DNA from: JALOOB01 sp040766655
GTDB lineage: Bacteria > Chloroflexota > Anaerolineae > CG2-30-64-16
DNA: 64,000 bases
Assembly (NCBI GenBank): GCA_040766655.1
Contig: JAXGQB010000009.1
Span: 286,128-350,127 of the forward strand
Reading direction: 5' to 3'
The translations under genes and the position numbers were made by a program. Below, in pieces: positions 27,137-36,052 of this stretch. The notes below the pieces were generated by a model. That model saw nothing but the letters and a program-made list of their open reading frames with translations, did not search any database and was not told where the DNA came from. Position 1 is the stretch's first letter, and every line of letters starts with the position of its first letter.

Positions 27137-28084
27137 ATGCAGCTCGGCATCGGCACGGCTCCCGGCAAGGTGATCCTCTTCGGCGAACACGCGGTCGTCT
27201 ACGGCCGGCCCGCGCTCGCGGCGCCGGTGGTGCAGGTGTACGCCAGCGCAGTGGTCGAGCCAGCTGAACCCGGGACGGGAACGGTCATCGACGCGCTGGA
27301 CCTCCACTGCCGGGTCGAACTGGCCGAGGCAGATCACCCGCTGGCCCTGGTGACACGCCTCACACTGGACCGGCTGGGCCTCGCCGAACCGGACTGGCGT
27401 GTATCGGTGCGGTCGACCATTCCGATCGCCAGCGGGCTGGGCAGCGGCGCGGCAGTGTCGGCAGCCGTGGTGCGCGGCCTGAGCCAGGCCGCCGGCGTCG
27501 AACTCGGGCCGGCCGAGATTTCTGCCATCGTGTACGAGGTCGAGCGGCTCCACCACGGGACGCCGAGCGGCGTGGACAACACGGTCATCGCGTACCGCCA
27601 ACCGGTCTGCTTCGTCAGGGGAACGCCGCCGCAGCCCTTCGCCATTGCCCGGCCGTTCACCATCGCCATCGGCGACACGGGCAGGGCCAGCCCGACGAAG
27701 ATCGCGGTGGGCGACGTGCGTGCAGCCTGGGAGCGGGATCGTGCGCGCTACGAGGCGCTCTTCGACCGCGTCGCGTGCGTCGTAGCATCCGCCAGGGCCG
27801 CTATCACGGAGGGACGACCGGAGGAGATCGGCCCGCTCATGGACGAGAACCAGGCCCTGCTGCGCGAGATCGGGGTGTCCAGCCCGGAGCTGGAGACGCT
27901 CATCGCGGCCGCGCGGGTCGCGGGCGCGACGGGCGCGAAGCTCTCCGGCGGCGGCCGCGGCGGCAACATGATCGCGCTGGTGACGCCTGAGAGCGCGGCT
28001 GCGGTCGCCGATGCGCTGCGCGCCGCGGGCGCAGCGCGCGTGATCGTGACCGGGATCGGCCACGCAGGAGGGGACGACGCATGA
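27137..28084 (+). CDS. mvk: Mevalonate kinase
   Basis: A 315-residue GHMP-family kinase that phosphorylates mevalonate to mevalonate 5-phosphate. Motif 1 is GTAPGKVILFGEHAVVYGRP (about 5-24). Motif 2, the ATP loop, is PIASGLGSGAAVSAAVVRGL. Motif 3 is TGAKLSGGGRGGNMIAL near the C-terminus. The substrate motif HHGTPSGVDNTVIAY holds the expected Asp. These are mevalonate-kinase-type rather than galactokinase motifs. It is probably the first gene of a two-gene operon, coupled by a four-base overlap to a UbiD-family decarboxylase. That pairing suggests the archaeal-type route to isopentenyl phosphate. Confidence 0.92.
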   Translation: MQLGIGTAPGKVILFGEHAVVYGRPALAAPVVQVYASAVVEPAEPGTGTVIDALDLHCRVELAEADHPLALVTRLTLDRLGLAEPDWRVSVRSTIPIASGLGSGAAVSAAVVRGLSQAAGVELGPAEISAIVYEVERLHHGTPSGVDNTVIAYRQPVCFVRGTPPQPFAIARPFTIAIGDTGRASPTKIAVGDVRAAWERDRARYEALFDRVACVVASARAAITEGRPEEIGPLMDENQALLREIGVSSPELETLIAAARVAGATGAKLSGGGRGGNMIALVTPESAAAVADALRAAGAARVIVTGIGHAGGDDA

Positions 28085-29370
28085 ATCTGCACGAGTTTCT
28101 GGCCGCGGCGGAGGAGGCAGGGTATCTCCTGCGCCATGAGATGGAAGCCGACCCGTACCTCGAGATCGCGCAGCTCGCGCTGGCGGAGGACGGCCGGCCC
28201 ATGCTGTTCGAGCACGTCGCCGGCAGCCCGTTCCGGGTGGTCGCGGGCGTCTGTTCCGACCGGCGCTACTTCGCCCTGGCGCTGGGGGTGTCGCCCGACC
28301 AGGTTATCTTCCGGCTGGCCGGCGCGCTGGCCGGCCCGCAGGGGCCGCCCGTCGTGGCCGAGGCCCCGTGCCGGGACGTCGTGATGCCTGAGGTGGACCT
28401 CGAGCAACTGCCGTTCCTCACGCACTACCCGCAGGACGGCGGGCCGTACGCATCGGCCGCGGTCGTGTTCATCAACGATCCCCTGACCGGCCGCAACGCC
28501 TCGTTTCACCGCCTGCTGCGGCTGGACAAGACGCGCATGGCGGCCCGGCTGGTGGAACGCCGCGGCGTGGAAACCGCGTGGCGCAACTCGGAGGACGGCA
28601 TCCCCGTCGGCATCTGCATCGGGCTGCCGCTCCACGTGCTGCTGGCCGCGTCCATGGCCCCGCCGCCCGGCGTCGACGAGATGAGCATCGCGCGGGCCCT
28701 CGCACCAACCCCGATGATCGAGCTCGACAACGGCGTGCGCGTCCCGGCCGATGCGGAGTTCGTGCTGGAGGGATGGATCACCAAGACGCTGACTGATGAG
28801 GGCCCCTTCGTCGACCTGACCGGCACGTACGACTTCATCCGCCCACAGCCCGTGATCGAGGTCGGGCGCATCACCCACCGCCGCGACGCGATCTACCACG
28901 CGCTCCTGCCCGGCCGGCTGGAGCACAGGCTGCTGATGGGCATGCCGCGCGAGCCGACCATCCTCGCGGAGGTCAACAAGGTGGCGCGCTGCCTGAACGT
29001 CAACATCACGCCGGGCGGCGCGTCGTGGCTGCACGCGGTGGTGCAGATCGCCAAGGAGCGGCCGGACGACGGCCGGCAGGCCATCGCAGCTGCGTTTCGG
29101 GGCCACAGCAGCCTGAAGCACGTCTGGGTGGTGGACGAGGACATCGATCCCTTCGATCCGGCCGATGTGGAATGGGCCGTGGCGACCCGCTTTCAGGCAG
29201 ATCGCGGGCTCGTGGTGCTGGCGGACCAGCCGTCGAGCTCCCTGGACCCCTCGGCACACCACGTGCAGGGGGAAAAGAGTCGCACGGCCAAGATGGGCAT
29301 CGACGCAACGATGCATTGGGACACGCCGGTCGGACCCGGCGACAGGTCCGCATATCGCCGGGTCCGCTAG
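28081..29370 (+). CDS. UbiD family decarboxylase, candidate trans-anhydromevalonate 5-phosphate decarboxylase
   Basis: A 429-residue prenylated-FMN-dependent decarboxylase of the UbiD family. Visible core features are a substrate/cofactor region around NASFHRLLRLDKTRMA, the conserved acidic motif TLTDEGPFVDLTGTYDF, and ITHRRDAIYHALLPG. The Arg-Glu-Arg cofactor residues lie within these blocks. Known UbiD enzymes act on aromatic acids. Archaeal members decarboxylate trans-anhydromevalonate 5-phosphate in a modified mevalonate pathway. Here the gene overlaps mevalonate kinase, so the second role is favoured, as inference only. The dehydratase (aconitase X) is not in the window. The ribosome site is GGAGGGG. 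Confidence 0.85.
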   Translation: MNLHEFLAAAEEAGYLLRHEMEADPYLEIAQLALAEDGRPMLFEHVAGSPFRVVAGVCSDRRYFALALGVSPDQVIFRLAGALAGPQGPPVVAEAPCRDVVMPEVDLEQLPFLTHYPQDGGPYASAAVVFINDPLTGRNASFHRLLRLDKTRMAARLVERRGVETAWRNSEDGIPVGICIGLPLHVLLAASMAPPPGVDEMSIARALAPTPMIELDNGVRVPADAEFVLEGWITKTLTDEGPFVDLTGTYDFIRPQPVIEVGRITHRRDAIYHALLPGRLEHRLLMGMPREPTILAEVNKVARCLNVNITPGGASWLHAVVQIAKERPDDGRQAIAAAFRGHSSLKHVWVVDEDIDPFDPADVEWAVATRFQADRGLVVLADQPSSSLDPSAHHVQGEKSRTAKMGIDATMHWDTPVGPGDRSAYRRVR

Positions 29371-29442
29371 CATGGGGCGAATCCTTTTGGGTTGTTCGTG
29401 CGTAATGAGTAGTACTGCATTGCGCATGGAGGAAGGCTGATC

Positions 29443-30570
29443 ATGGGTCGTCACAGGGGGCGGCGCGGAACAGATCTGCGGCCGCTGATACTGATGGGGG
29501 TCGCCGCGCTGGTGAGCCTCCTTCGCGCGCGCGGCGCGCCGGATTTCGACGTGCGGCGCGGCATGGCGCCGGCTGCGCGGCCGATCGTGACGATCGTGAT
29601 GCTGGTCGGACTCTTCATGGCGCTGGGCGCGCTGCTGACCGTCCTGTCGGTGGTGGCTGCGCTCGGCGGGGGAGGCGCTGCGTTCGCCTTCTGTGGGCTG
29701 CCCGCGGTGCTCGCAGCGGTGTTCGTCTGGCTGGCCGTTCAAAACAAGAAGGCGGGCGCGGGCGAAGTGGCGCCCGGCGAGTGGACCGCGGATGCCGAGC
29801 CGGCTCCTACCGCAACGCGGGCAGGCGAAGCAGTCCCGGCCGGCCGCTTTCCGGCCGTCGAGCGGAGCTCGCCACCGGCCCGGACTGCGCCACAGCCCAC
29901 GCGGCGCAGCGCCGCGAAGACCGCGCGCGTCAAGGAGAGGCCGCCGCGTTCCCCATCCGAATACCGCCAGCGGGCCGTCTCCTACCGGCGGAAGATTCAG
30001 AGCCTCATCAAGAGCCGCCGCCCCGGCCCGATCGCCGAGCGCATGAGCGGCGTGCTGCAGAAGCTGACCAGCTGGGAAGAACGGGTCGGACAACTGGCCG
30101 ATCGCCTCACCCTTTACGAAGGTGACGATCTGATCCAGCGCGACGTGCGCGAGGTGCCGGGCCACATCGCTCGGCTCGAGCGCCAGCTTGCGCTCGAGGC
30201 CGAGCCTGAGATGCAGCAGCAGATTCGCCGGACCTTGTCGGCTTATGAGGAACAACTGCGCCAGCTGGACCTGTTAGCACGCGTCATGAAGCGCACACGC
30301 CTGAACCTGGACGACACCCTGGCCGCGATGGGCACCGTCTACTCTCAGCTGCAGGTGCTCAACGCGATGGACCTGGACGGCGCGACCGCAGCCCGCATCG
30401 CGGACGATGTGGACCGGGAAGTGGAGCGCCTGAACGACCTGCTCGCGGCCATGAGCGACGTCTATGGCTCGTCTTCCGCGCCCGCACCTCAGCCCGCCGC
30501 AGACATCCCCGATGAGGACGTGGGGATGACCGGCCGCAAGGCCCGGCTCAGCGACAGCGCGGGCAAATAG
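29443..30570 (+). CDS. Membrane protein with cytoplasmic coiled-coil region
   Basis: I do not recognise a family. The 375-residue product has two membrane helices in the first 100 residues (IVTIVMLVGLFMALGALLTV, then AFCGLPAVLAAVFVWLAV). A Pro/Ala/Arg linker (about 105-170) follows. A long helical region (about 170-340) has heptad-like Leu/Ile (IARLERQLALEAEPEMQQQI, then LRQLDLLARVMKRTRLNLDD). The C-terminus is flexible. The ribosome site GGAGGAAGG is strong. It lies 72 bases after the UbiD gene, so it may be co-transcribed, but no metabolic link is apparent. Confidence 0.6.
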   Translation: MGRHRGRRGTDLRPLILMGVAALVSLLRARGAPDFDVRRGMAPAARPIVTIVMLVGLFMALGALLTVLSVVAALGGGGAAFAFCGLPAVLAAVFVWLAVQNKKAGAGEVAPGEWTADAEPAPTATRAGEAVPAGRFPAVERSSPPARTAPQPTRRSAAKTARVKERPPRSPSEYRQRAVSYRRKIQSLIKSRRPGPIAERMSGVLQKLTSWEERVGQLADRLTLYEGDDLIQRDVREVPGHIARLERQLALEAEPEMQQQIRRTLSAYEEQLRQLDLLARVMKRTRLNLDDTLAAMGTVYSQLQVLNAMDLDGATAARIADDVDREVERLNDLLAAMSDVYGSSSAPAPQPAADIPDEDVGMTGRKARLSDSAGK

Positions 30571-30605
30571 GACACGCCACCATCACCATCGTTGAGAGGC
30601 ACAGC

Positions 30606-31208
30606 ATGCCGGAACTGACCTTGCGGACGTTCATTGCGATCGATCTGGACGAAGAGGTGCGCGACGGGCTGAGCCGCGTCCAGGGCAAGTTCAAACGCCA
30701 GGCGCCGCCGGGCAGCGTCAAGTGGGTGGCACCGCACGCGATCCACCTGACACTGAAGTTTCTGGGCGACACGCCGGTGAGCCAGATCAGCAAGGTGGCC
30801 GATGCACTGGCGCAGGCGTGCGAGGGCATTCCGCCCTTCGAGCTATCGTTCGAGGGTCGCGGCTGCTTTCCGAACATGCGCCGGCCACGGGTGATCTGGG
30901 TGGCCGTGCGTGAGGTGGGCAGCCGTCACCTGGGCCGGCTGCAGGCCGCGGTGGAGCAACACGTCGCGCCCCTGGGATGGCCGACCGAAGAACGCGGTTT
31001 CTCGCCGCACCTGACCCTGGGCCGCGTCAGCCGCAATGCAGGGGGCGGCGCGGAGGTGGCGATCGGCCAGATGGTCGAGCGATCGGTGGTGGAACAGATC
31101 GCGCTGCAGCGGGTGGTCGCGGTGCACCTGATCAAGAGCGACCTGCGGCCGGCAGGGCCGGTCTACACGCAGCTGGCCACGGTGCACCTGGAGGCGCCGC
31201 GCGTCTAG
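30606..31208 (+). CDS. thpR: RNA 2',3'-cyclic phosphodiesterase
   Basis: A 200-residue 2H phosphoesterase. The two His-x-Thr motifs are present: AIHLTLKFLGDTP (near 45) and FSPHLTLGRV (near 130). The opening strand is TLRTFIAIDLDEEV. The family opens 2',3'-cyclic phosphates on RNA and has 2'-5' ligase activity in vitro. Its stop codon shares bases with the convergent Amt-gene stop (CTAG at 31205-31208). Confidence 0.93.
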   Translation: MPELTLRTFIAIDLDEEVRDGLSRVQGKFKRQAPPGSVKWVAPHAIHLTLKFLGDTPVSQISKVADALAQACEGIPPFELSFEGRGCFPNMRRPRVIWVAVREVGSRHLGRLQAAVEQHVAPLGWPTEERGFSPHLTLGRVSRNAGGGAEVAIGQMVERSVVEQIALQRVVAVHLIKSDLRPAGPVYTQLATVHLEAPRV

Positions 31209-32632
31209 CCCGGCAAGGCAGCCTCTTGCTCCAGGGATGGCAGCCCTTCGTCCGCCGCGGCCAGCGCTTCGGCCATGGCCGGCTCTTCCCTGAGCGTTTG
31301 CTCCTGGGCCACCGGCGCAGCCAACTGGCGAGGCCGCAGCAGGAAGACCGCAGTGGCCAGCGGCGCCAGGATCAGCCACGCGGCAAAAAAACCGAACAGC
31401 GCGAGCGTGCCCGCGCCGAACAGCTGCGCCTGCAGCTGGAGCGGGAAGTCGGACCGCATGCCCGCCGCGGCCAGCAACCCGGTGACCCCCTGGCCCGCCA
31501 CGCCCGCGTACCCGCCCCCGCCGATGCCGTTCCACCCCGCGCCCGCGGTGCCGTCGGCCAGCAGCCCGACGGCCAACAGCCCGAGCAGGCCGCCCATGCC
31601 GTGCACCACCAATGCCGCGGTGGGATCGTGCCAGCGCACGATGCGATCGAAGAAGTAGATCGCTAGCGGCGTCAGCAGGCCGATGAGTGCACCGAGGACC
31701 AGGCAGGCCCATGCCGGGATGAAGGCAGCCGCGGCCAGGCCCGCGGTCAGGCCGGCGGCAGCCCCGCGCGCGGCCATGAGGGGATCGGCCCTGCCCGCGA
31801 CCAACCACGTGTAGCCCAGCGCGAGGAGCGCGGCGCCCGCAGCGCAGATCAGGCTGCCCAGCAGGAAACGCGGCAGCTCGATGCCTTCGGGCAGCAAGGG
31901 GTTCGCGGTGAGCCAGGCCGCGAGCCCGGCGAACAGCAGGCCGACGCCCAGCAGGCTGAGGAGCGGCAGCCGCGCCTCGGGCAGGGGCACGGGTCGCCCG
32001 TCCGCCGGCGGTCTCGGGGGACGCGGCAGGAAGGCGACGATCCCTGCCAGGGTGACCGCCGCGCCGAGCAGGTGGACCAGCCCCGCGCCGGCCACGTCGA
32101 CGAAGCCGTGCGCCAACCCCAGGTTGGCGCCCAGGTTGGCGAGCCAGCCGCCGCCCCAGATCCAGTTGCCCGCAAGCGGATAGATCAGCGCGCCGGTCAG
32201 CAGCCCGAGCAGCGCAGTCCCCCAGGCCGGTATGCGGCCGCGCAGCGCGGAGACGGGGATCAGGGTTGCGGTGAGCAGCCAGGGCAGGTTGGCCAGCGCC
32301 ACCGTGCGTGCCTCTGCGGTGGCTGCGCCGCCCGCGAGGCCCCAGCCGGCCAGCCCCGCCATGCCCCATCCCGGGCCCCAGGTCACGCCCAGCGCGGACC
32401 ATTCCCAGATCAGGCCATCGAAGCCCGGCTGTTGATGGATCAGGCCGATGCCACCAAACTGAAGAGCGAATCCTGTGATAACATATCCCAGGACGGACAG
32501 GCCGAGCGCGGCCAGGACGCTCACGGCAGCCTGGCGACTGCGATCGGCCGGGAAGCCGCTTGCAGCGACGAGTGCATAGCCGATGGGTATGAAGAAGGCC
32601 AGGCCGAAGGTCAATAAGGGCAGTTCGGACAT
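31205..32632 (-). CDS. Ammonium transporter (Amt) family membrane protein, divergent
   Basis: A 475-residue membrane protein with about eleven helices. The Amt core is seen in the half-repeats: VDVAGAGLVHLLGAAVTLAG holds the Asp and first pore His, and DPTAALVVHGMGGLLGLLAV holds the second pore His. The fold and these residues fit the Amt/Rh family. Elsewhere it differs a good deal from canonical AmtB, and the periplasmic Phe gate is not obvious. It could be an ammonium channel or a sensor-like relative; no GlnK gene is adjacent. The start lies seven bases from the start of the divergent Mut7-C gene. Confidence 0.8.
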   Translation of the reverse strand: MSELPLLTFGLAFFIPIGYALVAASGFPADRSRQAAVSVLAALGLSVLGYVITGFALQFGGIGLIHQQPGFDGLIWEWSALGVTWGPGWGMAGLAGWGLAGGAATAEARTVALANLPWLLTATLIPVSALRGRIPAWGTALLGLLTGALIYPLAGNWIWGGGWLANLGANLGLAHGFVDVAGAGLVHLLGAAVTLAGIVAFLPRPPRPPADGRPVPLPEARLPLLSLLGVGLLFAGLAAWLTANPLLPEGIELPRFLLGSLICAAGAALLALGYTWLVAGRADPLMAARGAAAGLTAGLAAAAFIPAWACLVLGALIGLLTPLAIYFFDRIVRWHDPTAALVVHGMGGLLGLLAVGLLADGTAGAGWNGIGGGGYAGVAGQGVTGLLAAAGMRSDFPLQLQAQLFGAGTLALFGFFAAWLILAPLATAVFLLRPRQLAAPVAQEQTLREEPAMAEALAAADEGLPSLEQEAALPG

Positions 32633-32639
32633 AACGCAT

Positions 32640-33164
32640 ATGGTATCACAGGAACCGATCGAGCGGCAAAGTGCGCCCCCGGTCTGCCGCTCGCCGGCCG
32701 GCGAGCAGCCGCTCTTGCTCGTCGACGCGATGCTGGGTAAACTGGCGCGATGGTTGCGGCTCGCGGGCTATGACGCGGCGTTCTGGCGCGAGGGCAGCGA
32801 CGAGGCGCTGATGGCTGCCGCGGCCGCCGCGGGCCGGCTGATCGTCACCAAGGATCATGCGCTGGCCGGGCGGCGCGGGGTGCGGGCGCTGCTCATCGAG
32901 GCCGACGACCTAGCGGGCCAGATGGCGGAGGTCCGGGCCGCGCTCGGCGGCGACCCGGCGCCCTTCACACGCTGCGCCGCGTGCAACGGCGCGCTGCAGC
33001 CGTTGGACCACGCGGACGCGGAGGGTCTCGTGCCGCCGTACGTCTGGCACACGCAGCAGGTGTTCCGCCGTTGCGAGCGCTGCGGGAGGGTCTACTGGAG
33101 GGGCACCCACTGGCCCGCCATGCAGGAACGGCTGAATCACGGGGAAGACGAGGAGACAGCGTGA
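32640..33164 (+). CDS. Mut7-C RNase domain protein with zinc ribbon
   Basis: A 174-residue protein. The Mut7-C core (about 20-105) is LLLVDAMLGKLARWLRLAGY, then RLIVTKDHALAGRRGVRALL, a PIN-like fold with the acidic residues of family RNases. A C-terminal zinc ribbon has RCAACNGALQPL and RRCERCGRVYWRGTHW (two Cys-x2-Cys pairs). The family is related to the exonuclease Mut-7 of animals; the bacterial role is unknown. The ATG lies only 7 bp from the divergent Amt start. The next gene overlaps its last bases. Confidence 0.85.
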   Translation: MVSQEPIERQSAPPVCRSPAGEQPLLLVDAMLGKLARWLRLAGYDAAFWREGSDEALMAAAAAAGRLIVTKDHALAGRRGVRALLIEADDLAGQMAEVRAALGGDPAPFTRCAACNGALQPLDHADAEGLVPPYVWHTQQVFRRCERCGRVYWRGTHWPAMQERLNHGEDEETA

Positions 33165-35038
33165 GGCGTCTGAGAGGGGATCCGGTGGTGGCCGCGGCCC
33201 TGGCTGCAGCGGCCTTCGTCCTGTATGCCATCACTGCCGCGCCCTCCGTGGCGACGGTGTTCGACGACAGCCTGGAGTTCCACGTGGTGCTGCCCACGCT
33301 GGGCATCGCGCACCCGAGCGGGTACCCCCTGTACACGCTGCTCGGGAGGCTGGTGAGCGCGCTGCCCTTCGGGCCGGATCCGGCCGGCCGGCTCAACCTG
33401 CTGTCAGCGCTCCTCGCAGCAGCCGCCGTCGGAGTTCTCTTCCTGGTGGCGCGGCGCTTCTCCGGCAGCCGGCCCGCGGCCGCGATCGCGACGGCTATCT
33501 TCGCCCTGTCGCCCACCTGGTGGTCGCAGGCGACGATCGCCGAGGTGTACGCGCTGCACGGGCTGCTCGTGGCGCTCTTCCTTCTGTTCCTGCTGCGCTG
33601 GGAGGACGAGCGGCTGGCTGGCGGATCGGACCGTTTCCTGCGGGCCGCGGCGTTCGTCTGCGGCCTGGGCCTGGCGCATCACCGCATGATCGCGCTCCTG
33701 GTTCCCGCCGCGCTCGTGTTCGTCTTCTGGACGGACGGGCGCCTCCTGCGGGAGCCGCGGCGATGGATCGCGCCGGCCCTGCTGGGCCTGGCGCCCCTGC
33801 TGCTCTACCTCTACCTGCCGCTGCGCGGCCAGGCGGTCACCTCCCTCGACGGCGCCTACGAGCCCACGCTGCGGGGCACGGTGGACTGGATCCTGGCCTC
33901 GGGCTACCGCGTGTTCATCACCGGCAACCCGTTCAACATCGACCGCAGCTGGAACGACTACGCGGCCCTGCTGCTGAAGGAGCTGGGCGCGTTGACCGTG
34001 ATCGCCGCCCTCCAGGGCCTCTTCACCGCGTTTCGCCGCCAGGCGCGGCGAGCCACCTTCCTGCTCCTCGCAACGTTGAGCCAGATCGGTTTCGGGACGA
34101 TCTACAAGGTCCAGGACATCGCGGTGTTCTTCATCCCGGCCTTCATGCTCGTGTGCATCTGGGCCGCGTGGGGATTGACGTCTTATGTCGACGCGCTCAG
34201 CCAGCGAGCGTCCGCGGCCGGCGCGGGGTTCCACGTGCCGCGGCGCCTCATGCCGACCGTGTTTGCCGCGTTCCTGCTGCCCCTCCTCGTCGTCATGTTG
34301 TTCGAGCCGGTGCGCGATGTCGTGCGCGAACGGCCGCAGCGCGATCGCAGTGCAGCCTGGTCGACCTACCACCTGGGGCGCGACATGGTGGAGAGCGCGG
34401 CAGACGGCGGCCGGATCGTGGGGCTGGGCGGCGAGGTGACGCTGGTGCGCTACTTCCGCGACGTACTGGGCCAGCGACCCGATCTGCGCGTGTCGCGCGC
34501 GGACTCGGAGGCGGACCGGATGGCTGCGGTGGAGGCGGCATTGGCCGCGGGCGAGCCGGTGTACCTGACGCGCGAGCTGGCCGGCGCGGCGCAGCGTTAC
34601 AGCCTGGACGCTGCCGGCCCCCTGATCCGGGTCAGCCCCAAGGCCGCGCCCGGCCCCGCACCCGAGGGCGGGCAGCCAATGGGCGCGGGCGTCGTGCTGC
34701 TGCGCGGCGAGGTGCTGGCCGGGAGGCCGGCGCCGCGCACCGTGCGCGTGAGCCTGGCCTGGGCGGCCACGGACCCCATCACCGAGGAGTTGAAGGTGTC
34801 GGCCCGGCTGATGAACGCTGCCGGCGAGGCGGTCGCCACCGTGGACACGGTGCCCGTGCGCTTCGCCTATCCCACGACGGCCTGGGTTCCCGGCGAGACG
34901 GTCGAGGACGTGATCGACCTCCCCCTGCGTCCGGAGGACCCCCCGTGCAGCTACACCGCGCTCGTCATCCTGTATCGGGCCGCGGACGCGGGCGAGGTGG
35001 GCCGGGTCACCCTACCGGTCGGGTGCATCGGGAACTAG
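33161..35038 (+). CDS. DUF2723 membrane protein (O-mannosyltransferase-like)
   Basis: A 625-residue protein with about ten membrane helices in the first 450 residues and a soluble C-terminal part. The DUF2723 hallmark is near the start: FDDSLEFHVVLPTLGIAHPS, then GYPLYTLLGRLVSALP. These Asp and His residues resemble the lipid-sugar site of GT39-type glycosyltransferases. A second motif is IAEVYALHGLLVALFL. The likely function is sugar transfer outside the membrane; the acceptor is unknown. The start is GTG with a GAGGAG site, overlapping the previous gene by four bases. A longer reading from 32981 is rejected because it overlaps the Mut7-C protein. Confidence 0.85.
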   Translation: MRRLRGDPVVAAALAAAAFVLYAITAAPSVATVFDDSLEFHVVLPTLGIAHPSGYPLYTLLGRLVSALPFGPDPAGRLNLLSALLAAAAVGVLFLVARRFSGSRPAAAIATAIFALSPTWWSQATIAEVYALHGLLVALFLLFLLRWEDERLAGGSDRFLRAAAFVCGLGLAHHRMIALLVPAALVFVFWTDGRLLREPRRWIAPALLGLAPLLLYLYLPLRGQAVTSLDGAYEPTLRGTVDWILASGYRVFITGNPFNIDRSWNDYAALLLKELGALTVIAALQGLFTAFRRQARRATFLLLATLSQIGFGTIYKVQDIAVFFIPAFMLVCIWAAWGLTSYVDALSQRASAAGAGFHVPRRLMPTVFAAFLLPLLVVMLFEPVRDVVRERPQRDRSAAWSTYHLGRDMVESAADGGRIVGLGGEVTLVRYFRDVLGQRPDLRVSRADSEADRMAAVEAALAAGEPVYLTRELAGAAQRYSLDAAGPLIRVSPKAAPGPAPEGGQPMGAGVVLLRGEVLAGRPAPRTVRVSLAWAATDPITEELKVSARLMNAAGEAVATVDTVPVRFAYPTTAWVPGETVEDVIDLPLRPEDPPCSYTALVILYRAADAGEVGRVTLPVGCIGN

Positions 35039-35808
35039 CCGTTCAGGACGGCCAGGATCTCGTCCCGCAGGCGGCCGTTCGTGGCCAGGCCCTCCCCCGC
35101 GTAGTTCGTCGGATTTCCGTGCCAGTCGCCGAAGTAGCCGCCGGCCTCCTGCAGGATGGGGACGAACGGACCGCAATCCCACGGGTTCATGATCGGGTCG
35201 AGCATGGCTTCGAGGCGGCCGGTCGCGACGAGCAGGTAGCCGTAGGCATCGGTCCAGCCCGCGCGCACGTACACGCGCCGGCTGAGCCGGTCCCACGCGT
35301 CCTGCTTGCCGTATGCTTCGAACGAGCCGGGGTCCGTGCACGAGATGTAGGCGCGCGAGAGGTCCGCCACCTCCGACACGCGCGCCGGCCGCCCGTTCCA
35401 GGTGCATCCCTCTCCCGTCGCTGCCGCGAGCAGCTCGTCCGTGCCCGGGTAGTAGGCCGCGCCCACGGACGGAACCCCGTCGATCTCCACCCCCAGCAGG
35501 ACCGCGTAGAGCGGCACCCCGCGGATGAACGACTTCGTGCCGTCGATCGGATCGATGAGCCAGCGGACGCTGGCGCCTGAGCGCTCGCTCGCGCCGAACT
35601 CCTCGCCCACGATCGCGTGGTCGGGGTAGCGCTTTTCGATCCTGTCCCGGATGAATTCCTCCGCGAGCCGGTCGGCCACCGTGACGGGTGAATCGTCGGC
35701 CTTGAAGTCGGGTCGCACCCCGGTGCCGAAATAGCCGAGGGTCATGCGGCCGGCCAACGCGGCCGTCTCGGCCGCGAAGCTCATGAGATCGCGCAGATCG
35801 TCGGGCAT
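35035..35808 (-). CDS. hisN: Inositol monophosphatase family, HisN-like phosphatase
   Basis: A 257-residue metal-dependent phosphatase. Motifs are PVTVADRLAEEFIRDRI, IVGEEFGASE (Glu metal ligand), WLIDPIDGTKSFIRGVPLYA (Asp ligands) and MNPWDCGPFVPILQEAGG. The IDPIDGTKSF form is closest to histidinol-phosphatase (HisN) members, but inositol or fructose bisphosphatase activity cannot be excluded. The start is the second ATG of an ATG-ATG pair, which has AGGAGG at proper spacing. Its stop codon overlaps that of the convergent DUF2723 gene (CTAG). Confidence 0.85.
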   Translation of the reverse strand: MPDDLRDLMSFAAETAALAGRMTLGYFGTGVRPDFKADDSPVTVADRLAEEFIRDRIEKRYPDHAIVGEEFGASERSGASVRWLIDPIDGTKSFIRGVPLYAVLLGVEIDGVPSVGAAYYPGTDELLAAATGEGCTWNGRPARVSEVADLSRAYISCTDPGSFEAYGKQDAWDRLSRRVYVRAGWTDAYGYLLVATGRLEAMLDPIMNPWDCGPFVPILQEAGGYFGDWHGNPTNYAGEGLATNGRLRDEILAVLNG

Positions 35809-35830
35809 CATTTCCTCCTGTTCGTTCTGA

Positions 35831-35839
35831 AGTATAGCA
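35831..35839 (-). promoter_or_regulatory. Extended -10 promoter of the HisN-like gene
   Basis: The minus strand reads TGCTATACT, an extended -10. The start near 35824 gives a 16-base leader with the AGGAGG site. No -35 is seen. Confidence 0.5.
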
Positions 35840-35885
35840 CGATTCACGGGCCGCCTCGCTGCTGCGCGCGCGGCAGATTGTCAAT

Positions 35886-35914
35886 TTGCGCTCCGCAACA
35901 TAGTGTGGTACAAA
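35886..35914 (+). promoter_or_regulatory. Possible promoter of the zinc-ribbon protein gene
   Basis: TTGCGC and TACAAA are spaced by 17 bases. If used, it gives a leader of about 130 bases before the ATG at 36053. The boxes are weak, so the call is tentative. Confidence 0.3.
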
Positions 35915-36052
35915 ACTCGTAATTGATAGTTATCCGCGGTCGATACAACTCGAGTGGCCTGCTCCCACAAGCAAACGCCTCGTTAGTCTTCGCATCCTCG
36001 GATCACTCAAGAGAACAACATTTTTCACCCAACAGGAGTTAGTGAGACTAAC

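Noticed and set aside
27748..30255. Long open frame on the minus strand opposite mevalonate kinase and UbiD genes
   Set aside because: It is a GC-bias shadow: the plus-strand genes have clear family motifs, while the opposite reading is Arg/His-rich with no recognisable domain.
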